Source of the DNA: Xylanimonas oleitrophica
GTDB lineage: Bacteria > Actinomycetota > Actinomycetes > Actinomycetales > Cellulomonadaceae
Direction of reading: 5' to 3'
Assembly: GCF_003244315.1 (NCBI RefSeq)
Contig: NZ_QKWH01000001.1
Location: 372,001-436,000 of the forward strand
DNA: 64,000 nucleotides
In this document: positions 46,111-54,566 of the stretch, piece after piece
Layout: each line of letters starts with the position of its first letter
Position numbering within the stretch: position 1 is the stretch's first letter
The notes under the pieces: model-generated
Told to the model about the DNA's origin: nothing
Database searches by the model: none
What the model saw: only the letters and a program-made list of their open reading frames with translations
Translations under genes and position numbers: made by a program

Positions 46111-46878
46111 GTGCACGACCTGACCCCCGACATGCCGCCTGCGGCCGCGCAGCCCGAGCCGATGTTCCGCACCCAGCCGGTGAGCTTCGTGCGCCGTAGC
46201 GGGAGGCTCACCGCGAGCCAGCAGCGTGCGTGGGACGAGCGGCGGGACGCCTACCTGGTCGAGGTGCCACGCGCGGTGGCCCGCACCTCGGTGGACCCGG
46301 CGTGGCGGTTCGACGCCGAGGCGGTGTTCGGGCGGCGTGCGCCGCTGGTGGTGGAGATCGGCTCGGGACAGGGCGAGAACGTCGTCGAGGCGGCGGACGC
46401 GCACCCCGAGCGGGACCACCTGGCCGTGGAGGTGTATGTGCCCGGGCTGGCGCAGACGATCGTGCGCGCGGGGCAGCGCCGTGACCGTCAGGGGCTGGCG
46501 AACCTGCGCCTGGTGCAGGCGAACGCGGCCGAGCTGCTGGCCACCTCGCTGCCGGAGTCGAGCATCGACGAGCTGTGGGTGTTCTTCCCGGACCCGTGGC
46601 ACAAGGCGCGTCACCACAAGCGGCGGCTGGTCACCCCTCGGTTCGCAGAGCTGGCGGCGCGGGTGCTGCGGCCGGGCGGCACGTGGCGCCTGGCCACCGA
46701 CTGGGCGGAGTACGGCGAGCAGATGCTCGAGGTGGCGGAGGCGAGCCCGGCCTTCCGCAACGCGCACGGGGCAGGTGCGCGGGCCCCTCGCTTCGCCGGC
46801 CGCGTGCTGACGAGCTTCGAGCGCAAGGGGCTGGCGGCTGGGCGCAGCGTCACGGACCTGGAGTACGTACGCGTCTGA
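46111..46878 (+). CDS. trmB: tRNA (guanine-N7-)-methyltransferase
   Basis: A 255-residue TrmB: PLVVEIGSGQGENVVEAA for SAM, LAVEVYVPGLAQTI, LRLVQANAAELL, and the signature LWVFFPDPWHKARHHKRRLV, then ATDWAEY. Methylates G46 in the tRNA variable loop. The ~55-residue N-terminal extension includes FVRRSGRLT, normal for actinobacterial homologues. GTG 46111 follows TACCCT by 6 nt. Confidence 0.94.
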   Translation: MHDLTPDMPPAAAQPEPMFRTQPVSFVRRSGRLTASQQRAWDERRDAYLVEVPRAVARTSVDPAWRFDAEAVFGRRAPLVVEIGSGQGENVVEAADAHPERDHLAVEVYVPGLAQTIVRAGQRRDRQGLANLRLVQANAAELLATSLPESSIDELWVFFPDPWHKARHHKRRLVTPRFAELAARVLRPGGTWRLATDWAEYGEQMLEVAEASPAFRNAHGAGARAPRFAGRVLTSFERKGLAAGRSVTDLEYVRV

Positions 46879-46962
46879 CCAGGGCGCTCTCGCTGGGAGG
46901 GCCGATGCGGTCGCTCGCCGCGTGTCGGGGTGCCGTGAGCGCTCGCATCCCCGAACATCGGT

Positions 46963-46978
46963 CGTGACAGATGTCACG
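46963..46978 (+). promoter_or_regulatory. CRP/GlxR-like site upstream of the acetate-symporter operon
   Basis: CGTGACAGATGTCACG contains the exact GTGA-N6-TCAC core of CRP-family sites and is nearly palindromic. It lies ~125 bp before the DUF485 start, in the 224-base gap after trmB; the rest of this gap has no gene. Confidence 0.6.
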
Positions 46979-47102
46979 ATGTGGCTTGCCTCACTGCTGA
47001 TAGTCGGGCACTCTGAGGCCCCTGGACGCGTCCTGGACGTGCCCACCCCGTGCGCAGCGACGCGCACGGCGAACTGCCGACTGCAATGCCAACGGAGGCA
47101 TC

Positions 47103-47441
47103 ATGGCCGACACTTCCGACCTCGCCGGCGAGACCGACTACCAACGGGTCCAGAGATCGCCGGAGTTCCAGGACCTGCGCCGCCGGTTCCGGAACTTCGT
47201 CTTCCCGATGACGGGCCTGTTCCTCGTCTGGTACTTCGTCTACGTCCTGCTCGCCAACTACGCCCACGGGTTCATGAGCATCCGTCTCGGGGACAGCGCC
47301 ATCACGGTGGGTCTCGTGCTCGGGCTCGGGCAGTTCGTCTCGACGTTCGTCATCACGATGCTCTACGCCCGCTGGGCCAACCAGAAGTTCGACACCCAGG
47401 CGGACGCGCTGCGCCGCGAGATCGAGGGGGACGTCCTGTGA
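47103..47441 (+). CDS. DUF485 membrane protein (symporter accessory)
   Basis: A 112-residue protein with two membrane helices (FVFPMTGLFLVWYFVYVLLA and VGLVLGLGQFVSTFVITMLY) and the DUF485 start YQRVQRSPEFQDLRRRFRNF. DUF485 genes sit before ActP-type symporters (yjcH-actP) and are thought to be accessory. GGAGG lies 6 nt before ATG. Stop overlaps the symporter start as GTGA. Confidence 0.92.
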   Translation: MADTSDLAGETDYQRVQRSPEFQDLRRRFRNFVFPMTGLFLVWYFVYVLLANYAHGFMSIRLGDSAITVGLVLGLGQFVSTFVITMLYARWANQKFDTQADALRREIEGDVL

Positions 47442-49069
47442 GCACCGCGACCACCGCCGTCCTGGCCGCCACCGGCACCGACGTCGGCAACCCAGTCGTC
47501 AACATCGCCATCTTCGGCGCGTTCGTCGCCGTGACGCTCACGATCGTCATCCGCGTCTCGCGCCAGAACAAGTCCGCCGCCGACTTCTACGCCGGCGGCC
47601 GCAACTTCACCGGCGGGCAGAACGGCACCGCCATCGCGGGCGACTACCTGTCGGCGGCCTCGTTCCTCGGCATCTGCGGCGCCATCGCGCTGAACGGGTA
47701 CGACGGCTTCCTGTACTCCATCGGGTTCCTGGTCGCGTGGCTCGTGGCCCTGCTGCTGGTCGCCGAGCTCCTGCGCAACACCGGCAAGTTCACGATGGCG
47801 GACGTGCTCTCCTTCCGCCTGCGCCAGCGCCCGGTGCGCATGGCGGCCGCGCTGGCCACGCTGCTCGTCGTCTTCTTCTACCTGCTGGCCCAGATGGCCG
47901 GTGCCGGCGGCCTCGTGGCCCTCCTGCTCGGCATCGACAGCGCTGCCGGCCAGAACCTCGTCATCGCGGTCGTCGGCGCCCTGATGATCCTCTACGTGCT
48001 GGTGGGCGGCATGAAGGGCACCACCTGGGTGCAGATCATCAAGGCCGTGCTGCTCATCGCGGGCGCCGCCGTGATGTCGCTGTGGGTGCTCGCAGAGTTC
48101 GGCTTCTCGCTCTCCGGCGTGCTGCAGGGCGCGGTCGACGCAGCAGGCCCGGGCGGTGAGGCTCTTCTCGAGCCGGGCGCGCAGTACGGCGCGACGGCGG
48201 TCTCCAAGCTGAGCTTCCTGTCCCTCGGGCTCGCGCTCGTCCTCGGCACCGCAGGCCTGCCGCACGTGCTCATGCGCTTCTACACGGTGCCGACCGGCAA
48301 GGAGGCCCGCCGCTCGGTCGTCTGGGCCATCTGGCTCATCGGCGTCTTCTACCTGTTCACGCTGGTGCTGGGCTACGGCGCCGGCGCCCTCGTCGGCCCC
48401 GAGACCATCAACGCCGCCCCCGGCGGCGTCAACTCGGCGGCACCGCTCCTGGCGTACGCCCTGGGCGGCGAGGTGCTCCTGGGCGTCATCGCGGCCGTCG
48501 CGTTCGCCACGATCCTCGCGGTCGTGGCCGGGCTGGCCATCACGGCGGCGGCCAGCTTCTCGCACGACATCTACGCCAACGTGATCCACAAGGGCAAGAT
48601 GAAGGCCGACTCCGAGGTCAAGATCGCCCGCTGGACCGTGGTGGTCATCGGCGCCATCGCGATCGTGGGCGGCATCTTCGCCAAGAACCAGAACGTGGCC
48701 TTCCTGGTGGCGCTCGCGTTCGCCGTCGCGGCGTCCGCGAACCTGCCCACCATCGTGTACTCGCTCTTCTGGAAGCGGTTCAACACCGCGGGCGCGCTGT
48801 GGAGCATCTACGGCGGCCTGGCGTCCTGCATCCTGCTGATCACGCTGTCGCCCACGGTCTCCGGATCGGAGACGGCGATGTTCCCGAACGTGGACTTCGC
48901 GATCTTCCCGCTCACCAACCCGGGGCTGGTCTCGATCCCGATCGGGTTCCTCGCGGGCATCGTGGGCACCTTCCTGTCGAAGGAGAAGCCGCACCCGGAG
49001 AAGTTCGCGGAGATGGAGGTGCGGTCGCTGACCGGCGCCGGCTCGGAGCGTGCCGTCGTGAACCACTGA
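47438..49069 (+). CDS. ActP-like cation/acetate symporter
   Basis: A 543-residue sodium:solute symporter with ~13 helices: SAADFYAGGRNFTGGQNGTA, AIAGDYLSAASFLGICG, LLAELLRN, GLPHVLMRFYTVPTGKEARR and FSHDIYANVI. Imports acetate or short monocarboxylates with sodium or protons. The gene pair with DUF485 and the CRP-like site upstream support acetate use. GTG 47438 is fixed by the GTGA overlap. Confidence 0.9.
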   Translation: MSTATTAVLAATGTDVGNPVVNIAIFGAFVAVTLTIVIRVSRQNKSAADFYAGGRNFTGGQNGTAIAGDYLSAASFLGICGAIALNGYDGFLYSIGFLVAWLVALLLVAELLRNTGKFTMADVLSFRLRQRPVRMAAALATLLVVFFYLLAQMAGAGGLVALLLGIDSAAGQNLVIAVVGALMILYVLVGGMKGTTWVQIIKAVLLIAGAAVMSLWVLAEFGFSLSGVLQGAVDAAGPGGEALLEPGAQYGATAVSKLSFLSLGLALVLGTAGLPHVLMRFYTVPTGKEARRSVVWAIWLIGVFYLFTLVLGYGAGALVGPETINAAPGGVNSAAPLLAYALGGEVLLGVIAAVAFATILAVVAGLAITAAASFSHDIYANVIHKGKMKADSEVKIARWTVVVIGAIAIVGGIFAKNQNVAFLVALAFAVAASANLPTIVYSLFWKRFNTAGALWSIYGGLASCILLITLSPTVSGSETAMFPNVDFAIFPLTNPGLVSIPIGFLAGIVGTFLSKEKPHPEKFAEMEVRSLTGAGSERAVVNH

Positions 49070-49243
49070 CGACACGCCCCGTCAGGGGGAAGGGGAGGGC
49101 GGGCGGCCCGGCACGGTCGCCCCCCCTCTCCGCGCCCGGCCAGGTGTGCGGAGCTGGTGCCCGTGTCCCGGGGCGGCAGGAGCGGCGGGTCCGGCGCGCC
49201 CCGCGCCGTGCGGGGTGGCCCCCTCCGGGGGGACGATGCCTGC

Positions 49244-50857
49244 ATGACGCAGCGCGAGCAGGTCGGCAGCCAGAGCGGCGAGCAGGGCAGCGAGCAGTTC
49301 GAGGAGACGTACGACGTCGTGGTCGTCGGCGGCGGACCGGTGGGGGAGAACGCCGCCGACCGCGCCGGGCGCACCGGCCTGTCGGTCGCGCTGGTGGAGG
49401 GCGAGCTGGTGGGGGGCGAGTGCTCCTACTGGGCCTGCATGCCCTCCAAGGCGCTCCTGCGGCCCGGCGCGGCCCTGGCCGCCGCCGCGCAGGTCCCCGG
49501 CCTCCAGGGGACGCTCCAGGGCGTGCACGTGGACGCGGACGCGGTGCTCGCCTGGCGTGACCAGGTCACGAGCGACTGGGACGACACCGGCCAGGTGGGC
49601 TGGCTGGAGTCCGCCGGGATCACGCTGGTGCGCGGCCACGCCCGGCTCGCCGGAGAGCGGCTGGTGCGGGTCGAGGCTCCCGAGGTGGGCGCTCCCTCGC
49701 CTGACGGCGTGGTGGACGACGCCGCCACCAGGTCCGCCGACCGTGCCCGGACGCGGCTGCTGCGCGCCCGCCGGGCGGTCGTGGTCGCCACGGGCAGCGT
49801 GCCTGTCCTGCCGGACGTGCCGGGGCTGGCGGAGGCGGCCCCGTGGAGCAGCCGGGAGGCCACCGGGGCGGACCGCGCGCCCGCTTCGCTGGTGATCGTG
49901 GGTGGCGGCGTCGTGGCCACCGAGATGGCCACCGCCTACGCCGACCTGGGATCGCACGTGACGCTCCTGGCGCGCAGCGGGCTGCTCTCGGCCGCCGAGC
50001 CCTTCGCGGGGGAGCTCGTCGGCCAGGCGCTGCGGGACGCGGGGGTGGACGTGCGGCTGGGCGTGGAGGTGCGCCGCGTGGACCGGGCGGCGCCCGGAGA
50101 ACCCGTCACGGTGACGTTCGCCGCCCGGGAGGGCGAGCCCCGCGAGGAGCAGGTCGAGGCGGAGGAGATCCTGGTGGCCACGGGCCGGGTGGCCCGAACG
50201 TCCGACCTGGGCGTGGACGCCGTCGGGCTGGAGCCCGGCCAGCCGCTCGCCGTGGACGACACGATGGCCGTGCTCGACGTCGCGGCCGGGTCTGAGGGGC
50301 CGTGGCTGTTCGCGTGCGGTGACGTCACGGGCCGCACCCAGACCACGCACCAGGGCAAGTACCAGGGGCGGGTCGCCGGGGACGTGATCGCTGCCAGGTT
50401 CGGGGACGGCCGTGACGGCGTCCCGACGGCGGGCGAGACCCCGCCGGCGGCGGGGCACGAGGCGCGCCCCTGGTCCCGGTACGCGGCCACCGCCGACGCC
50501 GTGGCGGCGACCCAGGTGGTGTTCACCCGTCCGCAGGTCGCCTGGGTGGGCCCCACGGAGCGGACGGCTCGCGAGCAGGGCCTGCACGTCCGCGCGGTCT
50601 CCTACGAGCTGGGGGACGTCGCGGGCGCCACCGTCACCTCGCCCGGGTACGCCGGGCGAGCGCAGGTGCTCGTGGACGTCGAGCGCCGCATCGTGGTGGG
50701 TGCCACCTTCGTCGGGCCGGACGCGGGCGAGATGCTGCACGCGGCCACGGTCGCCGTCGTCGGGCAGGTGCCGCTGGAGCGGCTGTGGCACGCGGTGCCG
50801 GCCTACCCGACGGTCAGCGAGGTGTGGTTGCGGTTCCTGGAGTCGTACGGGCTGTAG
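49244..50857 (+). CDS. class I pyridine-nucleotide disulfide oxidoreductase
   Basis: A 537-residue FAD enzyme: VVVVGGGPVGENAADRAG, redox pair GGECSYWACMPSKALLRP (CX4C), second Rossmann LVIVGGGVVATEMATAYADL, FAD-binding LFACGDVTG, and C-terminal dimerisation domain ending HAVPAYPTVSEV. It resembles dihydrolipoamide dehydrogenase/mercuric reductase but CSYWAC differs from the usual CLNVGC, and no 2-oxo-acid dehydrogenase genes are near, so the substrate is open. ATG 49244 lacks a clear ribosome site. Confidence 0.85.
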   Translation: MTQREQVGSQSGEQGSEQFEETYDVVVVGGGPVGENAADRAGRTGLSVALVEGELVGGECSYWACMPSKALLRPGAALAAAAQVPGLQGTLQGVHVDADAVLAWRDQVTSDWDDTGQVGWLESAGITLVRGHARLAGERLVRVEAPEVGAPSPDGVVDDAATRSADRARTRLLRARRAVVVATGSVPVLPDVPGLAEAAPWSSREATGADRAPASLVIVGGGVVATEMATAYADLGSHVTLLARSGLLSAAEPFAGELVGQALRDAGVDVRLGVEVRRVDRAAPGEPVTVTFAAREGEPREEQVEAEEILVATGRVARTSDLGVDAVGLEPGQPLAVDDTMAVLDVAAGSEGPWLFACGDVTGRTQTTHQGKYQGRVAGDVIAARFGDGRDGVPTAGETPPAAGHEARPWSRYAATADAVAATQVVFTRPQVAWVGPTERTAREQGLHVRAVSYELGDVAGATVTSPGYAGRAQVLVDVERRIVVGATFVGPDAGEMLHAATVAVVGQVPLERLWHAVPAYPTVSEVWLRFLESYGL

Positions 50858-50878
50858 CCGGCGCCGACCGGCAGTGCG

Positions 50879-51910
50879 TCAGTCGGTGGCGAGCGAGCCG
50901 TCGGAGCTGAACACGAGCCCCAGCGTGATCTCGCCGCTGCGCAGCGCCGCCTTGGTGAGCGGACCGCCCGCGTCGAGCGAGCGGAAGTCGCTGAAGGTGA
51001 GCCCGTAGGTCTCCTCGAGCCCCGGCTGGCAGAACGGCCGCTCGGTGCACTCCGGACCGGCGCCCAGCACCAGCCCCTCGCAGGCATCGGCGAGGTCGGA
51101 GAGCGTCGTCAGGTCGTGCTCCTGGGCGAACGCCTGGGTGACGGCGAACGCGTTCTGGTCCTGCGCGGCCGACGGCGCGCCGAAGGTGAGCCCCACCTGC
51201 TGGCCGAGGGAGGTCAGGGCGTCCACGGTGGCGTCCAGGTCGCCGCTGGCCACGGGCTCGGCGTCGGCGCCGTTGACGTCCCTGTTGATGAACTCGGCCA
51301 GGGTGCCGACGTACTCGGGCACGACCTGCACCTGGTCGCCCGCCTCGAGCGCCGGCAGGTACGTCTCCCGGTTGCCGATGGTCACGACGTCGGCCTGGTA
51401 GCCCGCCTCGCGCAGCACGGCGGCGTAGATGTTGCCGAGCGTGGCGCTCTCGGCGAAGTCGGCGGCGCCGACCTGGACCGCGGCGCCCTGGGCGGGGCCG
51501 GTGACGCCCGGCGTGATGCCGGCCGAGGCCACCCACTCCGCGGCGACCTCCTGGGAGCTGCGCCGGTCGACGTCGACCGCCTTGTTGAGCGAGATCAGCG
51601 CGTCCGTGTCGAGAGCGGCCGAGACCTGGTCGAGCAGCGGCACGAGCCCGGGGTCGGCGGCCGCGGCCTCGGCGTTGACCGCCGGGATCACGTTGTCGAC
51701 CGTCTGGAGGTGCTGGTCGTCCTCGAGCACGACGAGCTGGTCGCCGGGCACGGGCTCGCACGTCGCCGTCACCGGAGCCTGGGCGCCGGTGCCGCCCGGG
51801 CTGGGGGAGGCGCCCTGGGAGGAGCCGGGAGCCCCGCAGGCACCGGCCAGCAGGAGGGCGGCCGCGGAGGCGGCGAGGGCGAGCGGACGGCGGGCAGGGT
51901 GGGCGTTCAT
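50879..51910 (-). CDS. OpuAC-type substrate-binding lipoprotein with apparently permuted domain
   Basis: A 343-residue lipoprotein (lipobox LLAGACG, Cys ~25) of the glycine-betaine/choline binder family. Residues ~57-132 (QLVVLEDDQHLQTVDNVIPA, LDQVSAALDTDALISLNKAV, EVAAEWVASAGI) match what is normally the C-terminal end of OpuAC domains. The usual beginning (VQVGAADFAESATLGNIYAA, GNRETYLPALEAG, VVPEYVGTLAEFI) starts only at ~143, and the protein stops at GLVFSSDGSLATD, exactly where the moved segment would continue. Last gene of the minus-strand permease-permease-SBP run. Confidence 0.88.
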   Translation of the reverse strand: MNAHPARRPLALAASAAALLLAGACGAPGSSQGASPSPGGTGAQAPVTATCEPVPGDQLVVLEDDQHLQTVDNVIPAVNAEAAAADPGLVPLLDQVSAALDTDALISLNKAVDVDRRSSQEVAAEWVASAGITPGVTGPAQGAAVQVGAADFAESATLGNIYAAVLREAGYQADVVTIGNRETYLPALEAGDQVQVVPEYVGTLAEFINRDVNGADAEPVASGDLDATVDALTSLGQQVGLTFGAPSAAQDQNAFAVTQAFAQEHDLTTLSDLADACEGLVLGAGPECTERPFCQPGLEETYGLTFSDFRSLDAGGPLTKAALRSGEITLGLVFSSDGSLATD

Positions 51911-52071
51911 CGTCGGCTCCTGGTCCGGGGCAGGGGTGCAGGCGCCGGAGGACCCGACGTCCTGCTCATTCGACCGCGAGCCACCGACAAGGGCAACATC
52001 CGCGCCCGGCGCGTGCGCAGGTCACGGCGTCGACGGGAGCGGTGCGGCCCGGCGCCGGCCCCACCCGGTGC

Positions 52072-52758
52072 CTAGCGGGCAGCGACCGCGTGGTCCGCCC
52101 GCAGCCGGGCTGGGGTGGCGAGCCGCTGGAGGACGGCGAGCGCACCGTCGACCACCAGGCACAGCGCCGCGACCAGCAGGCCGCCGGCCAGCACCTGGCC
52201 GTAGCGCTGGGTGCCCATGCCGAGGGCGACGACCTGCCCCAGGCCCCCTCCGCCGGCCAGCGCGGCGAGCGGGATGGTGGCGACCACCTGCACGACGGCG
52301 GTGCGCACGCCCGCGGCCAGCAGCGGCACGGCGAGCGGCAGCTCGACCTGGCACAGCACGCGCCAGCCCGGCATGCCCAGACCCCGGGCGGCGTCCCGGG
52401 CGGCGGGGTCGGCGCCCCGCACGCCCTCGTAGGCGCCCACCAGAAGCACGGGCACCGCGAAGACGGCGGCGGCCACCACCGTGGCGCCGTTGCCGAAGAG
52501 CCCGCCCGTGGCCAGCAGCAGGATGATCGCCAGCGTGGGCAGCGCGCGCGAGGTGTTGGAGAGCGCGACGACGACGCCGGAGCCGCGCCCGCTGTGGCCG
52601 AGCAGGGCGCCCAGCGGGAGGGCGAGCGCAGCAGCCAGCCCGGCGGCGAGCGCGGTCATGCCCAGGTGCTCGACCGTCAGGTCCAGCACGCCGCCCGGCC
52701 GCGTCCACACCAGCGGGTCGTTGAGGTAGCGAAGGGCCTCACCCAGCACGCCGTTCAT
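52072..52758 (-). CDS. osmoprotectant-type ABC transporter permease
   Basis: A 228-residue OpuBB/ProW-type permease with five to six helices. HLGMTALAAGLAAALALPLG and SNTSRALPTLAIILLL are typical; EAA-type loop RDAARGLGMPGWRVLCQVELPL; GGGGLGQVVALGM near the end. Forms the channel with the upstream permease. ATG 52758 overlaps the preceding stop by ATGA. A 161-base gap with no recognisable gene separates it from the binding protein. Confidence 0.9.
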   Translation of the reverse strand: MNGVLGEALRYLNDPLVWTRPGGVLDLTVEHLGMTALAAGLAAALALPLGALLGHSGRGSGVVVALSNTSRALPTLAIILLLATGGLFGNGATVVAAAVFAVPVLLVGAYEGVRGADPAARDAARGLGMPGWRVLCQVELPLAVPLLAAGVRTAVVQVVATIPLAALAGGGGLGQVVALGMGTQRYGQVLAGGLLVAALCLVVDGALAVLQRLATPARLRADHAVAAR

Positions 52759-53414
52759 GCCGGCCTCCGGCGCAGCCACGGCGTGGCAGCGCGCCCCGCC
52801 GCCCAGAGGGCGACGTCGAGCACGAGGGCCAGCAGCAGGGTGGCCAGGGTGGCGGCGGTGATCTCGGCCCGGAAGAAGTTGTTGCGGAACCCCTCGAACA
52901 TCAGCTGCCCGAGGCCGCCGTAGCCGACCACGACGCCCACGGTGACGAGGGCGACCGTGGACACGGTGGCCAGGCGCAGCCCGGCGACGACGGCGGGGAG
53001 CGCCGCGGGCAGGCGCACCAGCCACGTGAGCTGCCACGGGCCGTAGCCGAGGCCGCGCGCCGCCTCGAGGGCGGCCGGGTCCACCGACTGCAGCCCGGCC
53101 AGCGTCTGGCGCAGGATCACCAGCACCGCGTAGACCACCAGGCCCACCAGCACCGGGGTGCGGCCGATGCCCAGCACGGGGGCGAGGATGGCGAACAGGG
53201 CCAGCGACGGCACGGTGTACAGCACGGAGGCCAGCGCGACCAGCGCGCCGGCCACGCGGCGTCGGCGGACCACGAGCAGGGCGAGCGGCACGGCGACCAG
53301 CGCGGCGAGGGCGACCGCCTCGACGGTCAGGAGCAGGTGCTGCCAGGCGCGGGTGCCGAGCACCTCGCGGTGGGTCACCACCCACTCCCAGGAGAACCAC
53401 GGGTTGCCGGGCAT
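52755..53414 (-). CDS. osmoprotectant-type ABC transporter permease
   Basis: A 219-residue OpuBB/ProW-type permease: HLLLTVEAVALAALVAVPLA, ALASVLYTVPSLALFAILAP, EAA loop LEAARGLGYGPWQLTWLVRL and VGYGGLGQLMFEGF. First gene of the minus-strand unit; ATG 53414 lies 7 nt after TAGGTT, a leaderless-type promoter facing away from an identical element serving the ATPase gene. Confidence 0.9.
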   Translation of the reverse strand: MPGNPWFSWEWVVTHREVLGTRAWQHLLLTVEAVALAALVAVPLALLVVRRRRVAGALVALASVLYTVPSLALFAILAPVLGIGRTPVLVGLVVYAVLVILRQTLAGLQSVDPAALEAARGLGYGPWQLTWLVRLPAALPAVVAGLRLATVSTVALVTVGVVVGYGGLGQLMFEGFRNNFFRAEITAATLATLLLALVLDVALWAAGRAATPWLRRRPA

Positions 53415-53421
53415 GCGCTCG

Positions 53422-53443
53422 AACCTACCCGGTCACGTAGGTT
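53422..53443. promoter_or_regulatory. back-to-back divergent promoters (inverted -10 elements)
   Basis: AACCTAC-N8-GTAGGTT is a perfect inverted repeat formed by two TAGGTT -10 hexamers, one per strand, each 7 nt from its start codon (53414 minus, 53451 plus). The polymerase footprints must overlap completely in this 36-bp gap. Confidence 0.65.
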
Positions 53444-53450
53444 GGGGGGC

Positions 53451-54506
53451 GTGTCCGCACGCATCGAGCTCGACGCCGTCAGCAAGGCATACCCGGACGG
53501 GACGGTCGCGGTGGGCTCCCTGAGCCTCGTGGTCGAGCCCGGCGAGGTGCTCGCCCTGGTGGGGCCGTCGGGCTGCGGCAAGTCGACCACGCTGCGGATG
53601 ATCAACCGGCTCGTCGAGCCGACGGGCGGCCGGGTGCTGATCGACGGTGTCGACACCTCCACCATCGACCCGGTCCGGCTGCGCCGCCGCACGGGGTACG
53701 TCATCCAGGACGTCGGCCTGCTCCCGCACCGCACGGTCGCCGCGAACGTCGCCACGGTGCCCCGCCTGCTGGGCTGGGACCGGCGCCGCACGCGCGAGCG
53801 GGTCGGTGAGGTGCTGGAGCTGGTGGGCCTGCCCGCCGCCACCTACGGGCGCCGGTACCCGCACGAGCTGTCCGGGGGAGAGCGCCAGCGGGTGGGCGTG
53901 GCCCGCGCGCTGGCCACCGACCCGCCGGTGCTGCTGCTGGACGAGCCGTTCGGTGCCGTGGACCCGGAGCTGCGCCGGTACCTGCAGGCCGAGCTGGCGC
54001 AGATCCTGGCCGACGTCGGCTCCACCGTGGTGCTGGTCACCCACGACATCGACGAGGCCGTGCGCCTGGGACGGCGCGTGGCCGTCCTGTCGCGCGGCGG
54101 TCACCTGGAGCAGGTGGCACCGCCCCTGGCCGTGCTGGCGCACCCCGCCACCGAGCGGGTGCGGGAGTTCGTGGGGGAGGGGGCCGCGCTCCGGGTCCTC
54201 CAGCTCGCCCGCGTCGCGCCGGAGGACCTGGGACGCGATCCGGGTCACCTCGCGCTCGACGGCGCTCCGCGGGTGCCGCTGGGCGCGACGCTCGCCGACG
54301 CGTTCGACGCGCTGGCCGCACTGCCTGCGGGCGCCGGCGCGCCGGCGCGCGTCGCGGTGACGGACACGGCGGGCACCGTCGTCGGCGTCCTCACGGCCGA
54401 CGGCGTCCTGGCCGCCCTGCGCCGGGCGACAGACGGCGCGGCACCCCGCGCCGACGTGCCGCCCGCAGCGGCGGGCGGGGCCCGGATGGGCACGGGGACC
54501 GCCTGA
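53451..54506 (+). CDS. osmoprotectant-type ABC transporter ATPase
   Basis: A 351-residue ATPase of the OpuBA/ProV type: Walker A GPSGCGKSTTLRM, Q-loop VIQDVGLLPH, signature LSGGERQR, Walker B LLLLDEPFGAVD, H-loop VTHDIDEA. The C-terminal ~110 residues resemble a degenerate CBS region (VAVTDTAGTVVGVLTADGVL), the part that senses ionic strength in related systems. Divergent from the permeases and binding protein it should energise. Confidence 0.9.
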   Translation: MSARIELDAVSKAYPDGTVAVGSLSLVVEPGEVLALVGPSGCGKSTTLRMINRLVEPTGGRVLIDGVDTSTIDPVRLRRRTGYVIQDVGLLPHRTVAANVATVPRLLGWDRRRTRERVGEVLELVGLPAATYGRRYPHELSGGERQRVGVARALATDPPVLLLDEPFGAVDPELRRYLQAELAQILADVGSTVVLVTHDIDEAVRLGRRVAVLSRGGHLEQVAPPLAVLAHPATERVREFVGEGAALRVLQLARVAPEDLGRDPGHLALDGAPRVPLGATLADAFDALAALPAGAGAPARVAVTDTAGTVVGVLTADGVLAALRRATDGAAPRADVPPAAAGGARMGTGTA

Positions 54507-54566
54507 CCCTGGAGCGGGGGTCGCTCGGCCCCGGCCTCGGCGCGCCGTGCCCGTTAGGCTCGGTCC

